Below are positions 1-7,734 of a stretch of DNA of 35,413 bases, one piece after another. Under the pieces are notes generated by a model. The model saw only the letters and a list, made by a program, of their open reading frames with translations. It made no database searches and was not told the origin of the DNA. The translations under genes and the position numbers were made by a program. Source of the DNA: Sphingomonas sp. (lineage in GTDB: Bacteria; Pseudomonadota; Alphaproteobacteria; Sphingomonadales; Sphingomonadaceae); contig JAIELC010000003.1 in NCBI GenBank assembly GCA_019753375.1, positions 1-35,413 of the forward strand, written 5' to 3'. Numbering within the stretch: position 1 is the stretch's first letter; every line of letters starts with the position of its first letter.

Positions 1-60
1 CAACGTTGAGGTCGTTGTGGGCGAAAGCCCGTGGAAGTTCGAGTCTTCTCGGCCGCACCA
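1..60 (+). tRNA. tRNA-Leu(GAG), 3' part only
   Basis: The window begins inside a class II tRNA. Bases 1-17 form a perfect anticodon arm: stem CAACG/CGTTG with loop TTGAGGT, giving anticodon GAG, which reads leucine CUC codons. Bases 18-33 hold a long variable arm with a GGGC/GCCC stem and GAAA loop, as expected for Leu tRNAs. The T arm follows (GGAAG, loop TTCGAGT, CTTCT), then the acceptor strand CGGCCGC, discriminator A and an encoded CCA at 58-60. The D arm and 5' acceptor strand lie left of the window, so the gene is cut by the window edge and not by mutation. Confidence 0.93.
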
Positions 61-153
61 GACAGTCCTGAATTTATGATGAGACAGAGCCTTCCCCTTG
101 GGGGGCCGAAATTCTTCCAGGAAATCGGGTCTCGTGCCGCAGCCATATCCTCA

Positions 154-450
154 TCACTGCTCATCGGGGATTGCCTCGGGCCAGATGCGCGCACCGTGAA
201 TGACGCGCAGAATCCGCACTATGTCGTCGTCGACCAGATAGGGCGCCACGTAGGATGTCCGCGCGATGACCAGTTCGCGTGTTCCATCAACCCGCCCTGG
301 CCGGCCGCTATGTGGGAAATCGATTAGTCGGCGTGCCGCTTCGGCGATGCGTTCGTCGACCAAAACCGCCGCATCCGGATCATCCACCTCGATATAGTCA
401 AAGATCGCGCGGCGGTCCTCCAGCGCCCGCTGCGTCCAGACCATTTTCAC
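154..450 (-). CDS. RelE/ParE-family toxin of a type II toxin-antitoxin pair
   Basis: This 98-residue basic protein has the RelE/ParE look: an early W-T-x-x-A-L-x-D motif, a central region with D-F-P-H-S-G-R-P-G-R, and a C-terminal beta strand with I-L-R-V-I-H-G-A-R. Family members are ribosome-dependent mRNA interferases (RelE) or gyrase poisons (ParE); the sequence does not tell which. It starts at GTG 450, with an in-frame ATG at 444 as an alternative. Only 3 nt separate it from the antitoxin stop upstream, the usual antitoxin-first order, so the two are probably cotranscribed and translationally coupled. No strong Shine-Dalgarno is seen before the GTG. Confidence 0.85.
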   Translation of the reverse strand: MKMVWTQRALEDRRAIFDYIEVDDPDAAVLVDERIAEAARRLIDFPHSGRPGRVDGTRELVIARTSYVAPYLVDDDIVRILRVIHGARIWPEAIPDEQ

Positions 451-453
451 GGT

Positions 454-750
454 CTATGGGACCTGATTCCGAATGGCGGCGCGACGAGCGGCGAATTCGG
501 CCTCGACATCGCCGTGCGCAATGTCAGGCCTTGGATCCTCCAGCGCTTCCCGGACCTTGGCGCGAAACCAGGCATCATAAGCCTGCTGGTCCGCCACCAG
601 TTCAAACGGCAAGGCGCCTTCATGCGCGGTGCGGGTAAGAACCATCCGCACCACGTCCGAAACCGTCAGCCCCATCGTCTCAAGCACGGCCGAGGCCCGT
701 GCCTTGACGTCAGCATCGATGCGGGTTTGAATCAGGGCGTTGGCGGCCAT
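454..750 (-). CDS. RelB/DinJ-family antitoxin
   Basis: This 98-residue protein begins M-A-A-N-A-L-I-Q-T-R-I-D-A-D-V-K, the N-terminal beta strand and first helix of a ribbon-helix-helix DNA-binding domain of RelB/DinJ type. The T-V-S-D-V-V-R-M segment near residues 29-36 is the second RHH helix. The C-terminal half is acidic and likely wraps the toxin. The open frame extends to 795, but the ATG at 750 is preferred because GGAAGGAG sits 6 nt upstream. Antitoxins of this family neutralise the partner toxin and repress their own operon. Confidence 0.85.
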   Translation of the reverse strand: MAANALIQTRIDADVKARASAVLETMGLTVSDVVRMVLTRTAHEGALPFELVADQQAYDAWFRAKVREALEDPRPDIAHGDVEAEFAARRAAIRNQVP

Positions 751-756
751 GTGCGA

Positions 757-764
757 CTCCTTCC
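757..764 (-). promoter_or_regulatory. Ribosome-binding site of the antitoxin
   Basis: On the minus strand this reads GGAAGGAG, 6 nt before the ATG at 750. It fixes the start inside the longer open frame. Confidence 0.75.
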
Positions 765-774
765 CGCCCCTTGT

Positions 775-782
775 AATGCATT
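775..782. promoter_or_regulatory. Possible operator palindrome upstream of the toxin-antitoxin operon
   Basis: AATGCATT is a perfect 8-bp palindrome 25 nt upstream of the antitoxin start. RHH antitoxins usually bind short palindromes in their own promoter, so this is a candidate autorepression site. An 8-bp palindrome can occur by chance, hence the low confidence. Confidence 0.2.
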
Positions 783-795
783 TGAATGGCAACAT

Positions 796-1307
796 CCAGA
801 ACGCGAGGTCAGGTTTATCCGCGCGATCGCGAATGGCGAAACGTCATCCCCATTACCGCCGCGATCGATCCGCCGACAGCGCAGTGCGAAGCGGTTGAAA
901 GTACCCTTTCGCCTGTTCAGTCATCGATTGTCGGAGCGGAATTTCGCTTTGAATGCGATGGGCTGGTCCGAGGAATACTCAGGCGCACCCACTTTCGCTG
1001 CTTCGCCGGATTTATTCCCTGCTGGCCGGAGCAAGAAATTTGGTCTCGCGTGCCTGGAATTCCGGGCGTCTCACGACTGCAGGATGGGGTCGGAAAAGCA
1101 GAATTGTCCGAATTTCCCTGCAAAATAGCTTGCCGGCACGGACGTCAGGAGCTGATGCGCATTTGCTCAGGACTGCGCCACGCACCATTTTCCTCGCTGC
1201 CCCATGCTGATGGTGTCCGCGTTGCGGGCTGGCCTTGGCCGGGGTACCGGGCGGACTGGTCGATCGGCGCGGCTTGCGGTACGCTGTCGCCCTGTTTGTC
1301 GCCGATC
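796..1307. other. Spacer with no recognisable gene
   Basis: About 510 bp between the toxin-antitoxin operon and the carotenoid oxygenase. Several open frames cross it on both strands, but none encodes a protein I recognise, has a good ribosome-binding site, or shows the codon bias of neighbouring genes. No tRNA, long inverted repeat or insertion-sequence end was seen. It may hold the promoter of the oxygenase gene or decayed DNA. Confidence 0.4.
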
Positions 1308-1313
1308 AGGGGA
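1308..1313 (+). promoter_or_regulatory. Ribosome-binding site choosing a GTG start
   Basis: AGGGGA lies 7 nt before the GTG at 1321. It supports that start over the upstream start at 1204, whose first 39 residues do not resemble the family. Confidence 0.65.
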
Positions 1314-1320
1314 CCATAAC

Positions 1321-2775
1321 GTGCAGATTGATCGCCTTCCACCCGTTCGTTCATCGTTGCAGCCCAGCAATCACCCCTATCTCAACGGGGCCTGGACGCC
1401 GCAGCATGAAGAAGTGACCGCCACCGGGCTTTCGGTGATCGAGGGCATGATCCCGGACGATCTTGACGGCGTTTATCTGCGCAATACCGAAAACCAGCTG
1501 CACCAGCCGCTGGGCCGCTATCATCCCTTTGACGGCGACGGCATGATTCACCAGATCAGCTTTGCCGGCGGGCAAGCGAGTTACCGCAACCGCTGGGTCC
1601 GCACGCGCTGTTTTGCCGCAGAACAGGAAGCGGCAGACTCGCTTTGGGGCGGATTGATGGATCGGCCCGGAACGTCGAGGCGGCCGGGCTTTGGCGCGCA
1701 TGGCAGCCTGAAGGATTCGTCGAGCACCGACATCATCGTTCATGCCGGCAAGGCCATTTCAACCTTTTACCAGTGCGGCGAGGGCTATGTCCTTGATCCT
1801 GAAACACTGGCGCCGCTGGGCGTCGCGCCCTGGGTGCCGCTGGACGGCATCTCGGCGCATCCCAAGGTTGATGATCGCACCGGCGAGCTGATGTTCTTCA
1901 ACTATGCCAAGCACGCGCCCTTCATGCATTACGGTGTCGTCAATCGCGACGGCGTGCTGACCACCTATATCCCCGTGCCACTGCCGGGGCCGCGCCTGCC
2001 GCATGACATGACGTTCAGCGAGCATTGGGCGATCGTCAACGATCTGCCGATGTTCTGGGATCAGGAATTGCTGAAGCGCGACATTCATGCCGCCCGCCTG
2101 CATGAAGGCATGCCGAGCCGTTTCGGGTTGATCCCCCGCCAGGGTGACCCGCGCGAGATCCGCTGGTTTGAGGCGGCACCGACCTATATTCTTCACTTCC
2201 TCAACGCCTATGAAGAGGGTGATGAGGTAGTGATGGACGCCTATTTCCAGGATAATCCCCAGCCGGCACCGCTTCCCAATGAAGACGGCTATGGTCACAT
2301 GATGGCCTATGTCGATGAACATAGTTTCCTGCCGCGGCTGCACCGCTGGCGCTTCAACCTGGCCGACGGCAGCACCACCGAAGAACGGCTCGACGACCGG
2401 ACCCTTGAATTCGGGATGATCGATCAGCGCGTGGCGGGCCGCAAGCACCGCTATGTTTATTCCACCACAACCAAGCCGGGCTGGTTCCTGTTCAACGGGT
2501 TCGTCAAGCACGACCTGGAGACGGGCCAGAGCTGGTCACTGATGCTGGAAGAGGGGCGCTATGCCAGCGAAGCGCCCTTCGCGCCGCGTATCGGCAGCAC
2601 AGCCGAAGATGACGGCTATCTGGTGAGTTTCATTACCGACGAGACTCGCGGCACCAGCGAATGCGTGCTGATCGATGCGCGCGACATTGAAGCCGGGCCG
2701 GTGTGCCGGATCGCGCTGCCGCACAAGATATCGAGCGGCACCCATTCATGGTGGGCCGATCGGGCGCAGCTTTAG
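1321..2775 (+). CDS. Carotenoid-cleavage / lignostilbene-type oxygenase
   Basis: This 484-residue protein belongs to the carotenoid oxygenase (RPE65/NOV/LSD) family: non-haem iron enzymes that split a C=C bond in carotenoids, apocarotenoids or stilbenes with O2. The hallmark V-Y-L-R-N-T-E-N and Y-H-P-F-D-G-D-G-M-I-H motifs sit at about 51-77. Four likely Fe(II)-binding histidines are H180 (A-H-P-K), H228 (P-H-D-M), H292 (I-L-H-F-L-N) and H475 near the C-terminus (G-T-H-S-W-W). The length fits soluble bacterial members of about 480-490 residues. The GTG start is chosen from the ribosome-binding site. The stop TAG merges with a dispersed repeat. No carotenoid biosynthesis gene is adjacent, so the substrate (carotenoid versus stilbene) is unknown. 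Confidence 0.9.
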   Translation: MQIDRLPPVRSSLQPSNHPYLNGAWTPQHEEVTATGLSVIEGMIPDDLDGVYLRNTENQLHQPLGRYHPFDGDGMIHQISFAGGQASYRNRWVRTRCFAAEQEAADSLWGGLMDRPGTSRRPGFGAHGSLKDSSSTDIIVHAGKAISTFYQCGEGYVLDPETLAPLGVAPWVPLDGISAHPKVDDRTGELMFFNYAKHAPFMHYGVVNRDGVLTTYIPVPLPGPRLPHDMTFSEHWAIVNDLPMFWDQELLKRDIHAARLHEGMPSRFGLIPRQGDPREIRWFEAAPTYILHFLNAYEEGDEVVMDAYFQDNPQPAPLPNEDGYGHMMAYVDEHSFLPRLHRWRFNLADGSTTEERLDDRTLEFGMIDQRVAGRKHRYVYSTTTKPGWFLFNGFVKHDLETGQSWSLMLEEGRYASEAPFAPRIGSTAEDDGYLVSFITDETRGTSECVLIDARDIEAGPVCRIALPHKISSGTHSWWADRAQL

Positions 2776-2874
2776 CGCGTTTTCAAGTCAGGTGGAAACA
2801 GCTGACGTCCCGGAAATCGCGGCAAACCAAAAGCCTGGAGCGCCGGTTTTGCTCCAAACAACACCGAACGCGCT
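2773..2874. repeat. Dispersed ~102-bp repeat, copy A
   Basis: This sequence recurs at 23849-23950. By hand alignment, about 92 of 102 positions match with no gaps, including a 34-bp identical core around 2817-2852. The outer ends are near inverted repeats: AGCGCGTT at the left and the complement of GAACGCGCT at the right. It fills the whole gap between the convergent oxygenase and DUF1295 genes, and its left end supplies the TAG stop of the oxygenase. It could be a REP/MITE-like element or a bidirectional terminator. Confidence 0.85.
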
Positions 2875-3669
2875 CTAGCGCGCTTTTGGCCACCAGGGCA
2901 GGAACCCGCTGGTCCGCCGGACATAGTCTTCATAGCCCGGCTTCCTGCGCTTCAGGCGCCCCTCGATCGTCGGGACGCCCGACCATTTCATGAGCGTCCA
3001 GGTCAGCAGCACGGGGCCCGGCAGCGCCCAAAGGCCGGTGCTGGTTTCCGCACCGATCAGGAACAGGCCCCACCAGGTACAGGCGTCGCCGAAATAATTG
3101 GGGTGGCGGGTAAAACGCCACAATCCGGTGGTCAGTACCTGCCCCTGATTGGCCGGATTGCGGCGAAAGCGGACAAGCTGCCAGTCGCCGATACTCTCGA
3201 ACAAAATACCAATCACCGCCATCGCCGCGCCGACCATGCCCAGCGCGCCGACCGGGGGTGACGCATCGATCTGACCCAGCTGCACCGGCAGGCACACGAT
3301 AAACAGCAACGGTGCCTGGGTCGCATAGACCATCCGCATCGATGCCTGGCCAAAGCCCCAGCCGCGGGCATCCTGCGCCTTGCCGAACATCGTGACATAG
3401 CGGCGGTCGGGCCCATGCTGGCGCCACCGCCACAACAGATACCCGCCCAATCGGACACCCCATATCGTACACAGCGCCATCAGCAGCGCCTTGCGGCCGG
3501 GATCACCGCCGGTCTGCAACCAGCTGGCCCAGCCGAGCGCCACCATGCCCAGCGCCCAGACGCTGTCCACCGGGGTCACGTCGCGCGTGCGCAGCGTGAT
3601 CAGCCACAGGAGGAGAAACAGGACGACGAGCAGCAGCAAGTTGCTGGCGAGCAGCGACACGACCGTCAT
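2875..3669 (-). CDS. DUF1295 family membrane protein (steroid 5-alpha-reductase-like)
   Basis: This 264-residue, strongly hydrophobic protein has about six or seven membrane segments (the first at about 5-25). It carries the DUF1295 C-terminal signature R-H-P-N-Y-F-G-D at 188-195, preceded by T-T-G-L-W-R-F, and ends with E-D-Y-V-R-R-T-S-G-F-L-P-W-W-P. The same fold and motif occur in steroid 5-alpha-reductases, ergosterol reductases and isoprenylcysteine methyltransferases, which bind NADPH or SAM with this region. Function in bacteria is mostly unassigned. Its ATG overlaps the TGA of the upstream thiolase gene by 4 bp, so both are made from one transcript. Reduction of a lipid or isoprenoid enone is a guess from fold and neighbours only. 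Confidence 0.85.
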   Translation of the reverse strand: MTVVSLLASNLLLLVVLFLLLWLITLRTRDVTPVDSVWALGMVALGWASWLQTGGDPGRKALLMALCTIWGVRLGGYLLWRWRQHGPDRRYVTMFGKAQDARGWGFGQASMRMVYATQAPLLFIVCLPVQLGQIDASPPVGALGMVGAAMAVIGILFESIGDWQLVRFRRNPANQGQVLTTGLWRFTRHPNYFGDACTWWGLFLIGAETSTGLWALPGPVLLTWTLMKWSGVPTIEGRLKRRKPGYEDYVRRTSGFLPWWPKAR

Positions 3670-4895
3670 GCGGCGGCCCGATCGACGATAAAGCTGACGG
3701 CGGTCGTGGCTGACCCACCGATATTGAGCGTCTGCATCCGCCGCGCGTCATCGACCTGATAGTCGCCGGCCTGACCGGTCACCTGCTTATAGCCATCGAG
3801 CAGCATTCTGACCCCGGTTGCACCGACCGGATGCCCGCACCCGATCAATCCACCCGATGGATTGACCGGCAGCGTCCCGTCGGCCGCTATCGTGCCATCC
3901 TCGATTGCCTGCCAGCTTTTTCCGGGCGGCGTGATGCCCAGATGATCGATCTCCATATACTCGCTCGATGTGAAGCAATCATGCGTTTCGATCGTGTCGA
4001 TCTGGGCAATATCGACCATGCCGGCCCGCGCACGCGCATCCTCAACAGTCTGGCGAACCTGCGGAAAGACATAGGCGTGGCCAGCGCTGTCCGCGATTTT
4101 CTGCGCATAGCCGATCGGTGCCGAACGGTGGCCCCAGCCGCTGATGCGCGCAAGCCGATCAATTGCAAGGCCGCGCTTTGCCGCATAGTCGGCGGCAAAG
4201 CGCGGTGACGCCAGGAACACGACCGCGCTGCCATCGGTAACCTGGCCGCAATCCATTTTGCGGATCCGGCCTTCGATCACCGGGTTGGCGCTATCATCGT
4301 CGCCAAAGCTTTCCGGCGTGAGCTGGTAATGGCGCGTCTGCGCATTTGGATTGCGCCGCGCATTGGCAAAATTAATCTCGGCGATCCGGCGCAGATGCGC
4401 GGGATCCAGCCCGTAGCGATTGGCATATTCGTCGGCGACGTCGGAAAAGGCGCGCGGCCAGACAAAATCGGCGTCGCCAAATTCATGCCCTGCCCATGCC
4501 GCCGAGCCAAGATACTGGGCAGCCGTTTTGCCGGGAACATTGCGCATCTGCTCAATCCCGACCACGCAGGCCAGATCGTACCGCCCGGCGTCGATTTCGG
4601 CGGTAGCGGCGAGGATTGCCACGCTGCCCGATGCACAGGCGGCTTCATGGCGGGCGGTCGGCAAGCCATTGAGCGCGGGGTCGGCGCGCGCAAAAAACCC
4701 GCCGAGCAACCCCTGTCCGGCAAAGAGTTCGGCGCAGAAATTGCCGACATGGCCGGTTTCGATTTCCGCCGCATCGAGCGCGGTCGCGGCAAGCCCATGC
4801 TGGACGGCGTCGCAAAAGGCGTCGCCAATGTCCATGTTCTGGCGGCTCCACACGGTGGCAAAGTCACTTTGCCACCCGCCCAATATATACACCAT
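3666..4895 (-). CDS. Thiolase-family acyltransferase (SCP2/acetyl-CoA acetyltransferase-like)
   Basis: This 409-residue protein has the thiolase active sites in order: the acylated cysteine in H-E-A-A-C-A-S-G-S (C87), E-T-H-D-C-F around H305, and the C-terminal G-L-I-G-C-G-H-P-V-G-A-T-G motif with H355 and nearby C353. The H-E-A-x-C context and length resemble SCP2/lipid-transfer-type thiolases more than FadA, so it may carry out thiolytic or retro-aldol side-chain cleavage of CoA esters. GGAGG lies 8 nt before the ATG at 4895. It is 125 bp downstream of the TonB receptor on the same strand and overlaps the DUF1295 gene. No DUF35 OB-fold partner, often paired with SCP2 thiolases, is present next to it. 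Confidence 0.9.
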   Translation of the reverse strand: MVYILGGWQSDFATVWSRQNMDIGDAFCDAVQHGLAATALDAAEIETGHVGNFCAELFAGQGLLGGFFARADPALNGLPTARHEAACASGSVAILAATAEIDAGRYDLACVVGIEQMRNVPGKTAAQYLGSAAWAGHEFGDADFVWPRAFSDVADEYANRYGLDPAHLRRIAEINFANARRNPNAQTRHYQLTPESFGDDDSANPVIEGRIRKMDCGQVTDGSAVVFLASPRFAADYAAKRGLAIDRLARISGWGHRSAPIGYAQKIADSAGHAYVFPQVRQTVEDARARAGMVDIAQIDTIETHDCFTSSEYMEIDHLGITPPGKSWQAIEDGTIAADGTLPVNPSGGLIGCGHPVGATGVRMLLDGYKQVTGQAGDYQVDDARRMQTLNIGGSATTAVSFIVDRAAA

Positions 4896-5020
4896 CCAAC
4901 CATCCTCCCGCCCAGATCGGGGGACGTTGTTGCAACTACGCGATGCTTTGGCAATTCACGGCGTTGGCAAATCGCGAGCACCGGGCGATCGCCCGGCACC
5001 CCGATCAATCCGTCATCGGC

Positions 5021-7588
5021 CTAGAATTTCGCGCCCACACGCAACCCGATCGTCCGCGGCGTAATCGGCACAATATAGGGCCGTTGCCCGCATGATCCGC
5101 ATTGCTGGAACCGTGACAGCTGGCCGCGCTCATCGCCCAGATTCTGCGCGAAGATTTCCAGCGAAAAACGCTTGAATTCGGCCCCGACCGACAAGTCGAC
5201 TGTTGTAAAGGACGCAAGCCGTCCCAGCCGCGCGGCAGGATTGATAATATTGCCGGTAAAGGTTTCAAAAACCGCGGTCCGAATATCCGACGATGCCGAA
5301 CTCTGGTGCGATATATTGGCCTGGCCATAGACCTTGCTGCTGCCAACCGGCACCGAATAGCGCGCCGTGCCGTTGATCTTGAATTGCGGCGTGATCGGCA
5401 GACGCGTGCCGGCCGGTGCTGAAATCAGATTGCCGGCCCCCGAACAGGTAAAGGTCGGATCGTCGGATAAACACAGATTCTGTCGGGTCTTGGCATCGGT
5501 ATAGGAGCCCGCCGCGTTCAGCGTCAGCCCGCCGATATTATAGGTGACATCGGCTTCGATACCGCGGATCCGCGCATCGGGTCCGTTGTGGATTTCGGTG
5601 AAGCTGTTCTGGCCCAGGAACGAAAATTGAAAGGCCGCCCAATCCTGCTGATACAGCGCCGCATTGACGCGCAGCGCCCCGTCGAGCCAGGTCGTCTTGG
5701 CGCCCAGTTCATAATTGGTCAGATAGTCTGCCGCATAAGGCGGCACGTCGATCCGCCGGTTGATGCCGCCGGGCCTGAACCCGCGCGACACGGTGCCGTA
5801 GAAAAGCAGCCCTTTGGCGGGCTTCCAGGTCAGGTTGAAACGGTAGGTAACGCCTTGTCCCTGCGCCTTTACAGGTTGAAGTCCAAAGCCGGCCGCATAG
5901 GTTGCCAGATTGGTGCATGGCCCCCCCGCCACCGCCGGCGGTAACAGCACCGTCGACCCGCCGGTACCAACCACGCTGCGCAACCGTTCACCGTCGACCG
6001 TAAAGCACCCGGCGACGCCGGTCCGAGAGCTGGCGGCCGCATTATAAGGCGGGGAATCAAATCCATTGGCGGGATCGCGGCCAAAGCCGAAAAAGCCGAT
6101 CAGCGTATTGTCATAGATGAACGCGCGCGCGCCCGCCGTGGCCGTGATCGTCGGCGTGACGTCGAAACTGGCTTCGCCGAACACCGCATAATCCCTGTCG
6201 ACACGGTGCTGTTCAGTCAGCCACAGCGTGCCGGGCAGCCCGTTGACCGACCGTTCGGCCGCCAGATTGGGCACCTGATAATCCTGATGGATGTCGTTGC
6301 TCTGGCGCTGATAGAACAGGCCCGCAATCAACCGGAACCGGTCTTCCTGCGGCGATGCGATGCGGAATTCCTGGCTCAGCTTCTTGAAATGGTCACTGCC
6401 GATCACGCGCTGGCGCGAATCGATCTTTTGCCCGGCCGCATCATTGAAATAAAAGTAACCCGCCACCCCGCCGACGCTTTGGTACAAATTATCATAAGCT
6501 TCGGCATAATCGGTATAATCGCTCGACTGGAACGCCTTGCGATCCAGATAGGCGCCTGCATAGGTCAGGTCCCAATTGCCCAGCTTGCCGTCGATCGTCA
6601 GCGCCGCCTGGACAAACCGGTCGCGCCGGAATTCGGGGAAGAAACGCTGGACCTGCAGATCACCGACGCGCGGATCAAACCCATAGGAACCATGGCTGCG
6701 GGTATCCTGATAGATAACGCTCGGCGTTACCGTCCAGTTGCTGTCGAGATCGACCTTCAGCGCCGCACGGCCGCCCCATAATTCGGTGTCGTTATAGTCT
6801 TTTTTCACGAAGGCGTCGTTATTGACGGCGATCCCGCCATTGGTCGCGACGCAGGCATTGCTGGTCAGTTCGGGCAGGAAGCTGCGGCACCCGGGCACAT
6901 TGTCGATATAACCCGCGTCGCGCTGATAGAAACCGACCACGCGCAGCGCGATATTGTCGGCCAGCGGCGCATTGATCATGCCTTCCAGCTTGCCGCCGAC
7001 GCCGCCATGCGCGACCGTATTCACTTCGCCGTCCACGCGACCATAAAAATGGCTGAGATCGGGCTTGTTGGTGATGATGCGGATCGTCCCGGCTTCGGAC
7101 GATGCCCCATAGAGCGTGCCCTGCGGCCCGGCGAGGCTTTCAATCCGGGCAATATCATAGACATGGACGTCGAGATTGCCGCCGATCGTGGTCACCGGTT
7201 GCTCGTCAAGATACACACCCACCGACGGCAGCGCCGCGGAATGATTGCCGTCACCGCCCGAAGCAACGCCGCGAATGTAGATCACGTTGGTGCCCGGCGT
7301 GCCGCCCAGCGCCTGGAACGAGACCGATGGCAGCTTGATCGCATAATCGGCGAAATTGGAGATATTCAGTTCGTCCAGCTTCTTGGTATTGAGTGCCTGG
7401 ATGCTGATCGGAACGTTCTGAAGGCTTTCCGAGCGCTTCTGCGCGGTCACGACAATGTCGTCGTTACCGGTTTCGGGCACGGCTTCGGCATCGCTGGCGC
7501 TCGTCTGGCTCTGCGCATGGGCGGGAAGCGCCATCATCGCCGTCGTGGCGAGGAGAAGCACCTGGGCGGCGCTGCGGCGAAGCTGCAT
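5021..7588 (-). CDS. TonB-dependent outer-membrane receptor
   Basis: This 855-residue precursor has a signal peptide (M-Q-L-R-R-S, hydrophobic core, then A-H-A-Q at about 23-26). The mature N-terminus, D-I-V-V-T-A-Q-K-R-S-E-S, is the TonB-box/plug entry typical of sphingomonad receptors. The plug contains V-Y-I-R-G-V and G-P-Q-G-T-L-Y-G-A. The rest is an alternating beta-strand barrel ending in G-L-R-V-G-A-K-F with the expected C-terminal aromatic residue. The ligand is not readable. Sphingomonads use many such receptors for siderophores, vitamin B12, glycans and hydrophobic or aromatic substrates. A GGGGG ribosome-binding site lies 6 nt before the ATG. The thiolase and DUF1295 genes follow on the same strand. 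Confidence 0.95.
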   Translation of the reverse strand: MQLRRSAAQVLLLATTAMMALPAHAQSQTSASDAEAVPETGNDDIVVTAQKRSESLQNVPISIQALNTKKLDELNISNFADYAIKLPSVSFQALGGTPGTNVIYIRGVASGGDGNHSAALPSVGVYLDEQPVTTIGGNLDVHVYDIARIESLAGPQGTLYGASSEAGTIRIITNKPDLSHFYGRVDGEVNTVAHGGVGGKLEGMINAPLADNIALRVVGFYQRDAGYIDNVPGCRSFLPELTSNACVATNGGIAVNNDAFVKKDYNDTELWGGRAALKVDLDSNWTVTPSVIYQDTRSHGSYGFDPRVGDLQVQRFFPEFRRDRFVQAALTIDGKLGNWDLTYAGAYLDRKAFQSSDYTDYAEAYDNLYQSVGGVAGYFYFNDAAGQKIDSRQRVIGSDHFKKLSQEFRIASPQEDRFRLIAGLFYQRQSNDIHQDYQVPNLAAERSVNGLPGTLWLTEQHRVDRDYAVFGEASFDVTPTITATAGARAFIYDNTLIGFFGFGRDPANGFDSPPYNAAASSRTGVAGCFTVDGERLRSVVGTGGSTVLLPPAVAGGPCTNLATYAAGFGLQPVKAQGQGVTYRFNLTWKPAKGLLFYGTVSRGFRPGGINRRIDVPPYAADYLTNYELGAKTTWLDGALRVNAALYQQDWAAFQFSFLGQNSFTEIHNGPDARIRGIEADVTYNIGGLTLNAAGSYTDAKTRQNLCLSDDPTFTCSGAGNLISAPAGTRLPITPQFKINGTARYSVPVGSSKVYGQANISHQSSASSDIRTAVFETFTGNIINPAARLGRLASFTTVDLSVGAEFKRFSLEIFAQNLGDERGQLSRFQQCGSCGQRPYIVPITPRTIGLRVGAKF

Positions 7589-7709
7589 GAAAAACCCCCT
7601 GTCTTATTTATGCAACGCAGCGTGTTCCGACTTGGTCACATCGTCAAGTCAGCTTTGTTATCTTCGCATCCTGCCAGCCGAACTGACGCGCCTATTGTGA
7701 CAAATCAGC

Positions 7710-7731
7710 AACATTCAAGGGCGGGAATGTT
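7710..7731 (-). terminator. Short hairpin after the sulfotransferase gene
   Basis: A perfect 7-bp inverted repeat (AACATTC/GAATGTT) with an 8-nt loop begins 3 nt beyond the TAA of the sulfotransferase gene. The downstream side on the minus strand is only moderately T-rich. It may be a weak intrinsic terminator or an mRNA-end stabiliser separating this gene from the TonB receptor. Confidence 0.35.
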
Positions 7732-7734
7732 TCA

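Noticed and set aside
4277..5008. A 243-residue minus-strand frame overlapping the thiolase 5' end
   Set aside because: Wrong frame of the thiolase gene; low-complexity Pro/Arg/Ser content.
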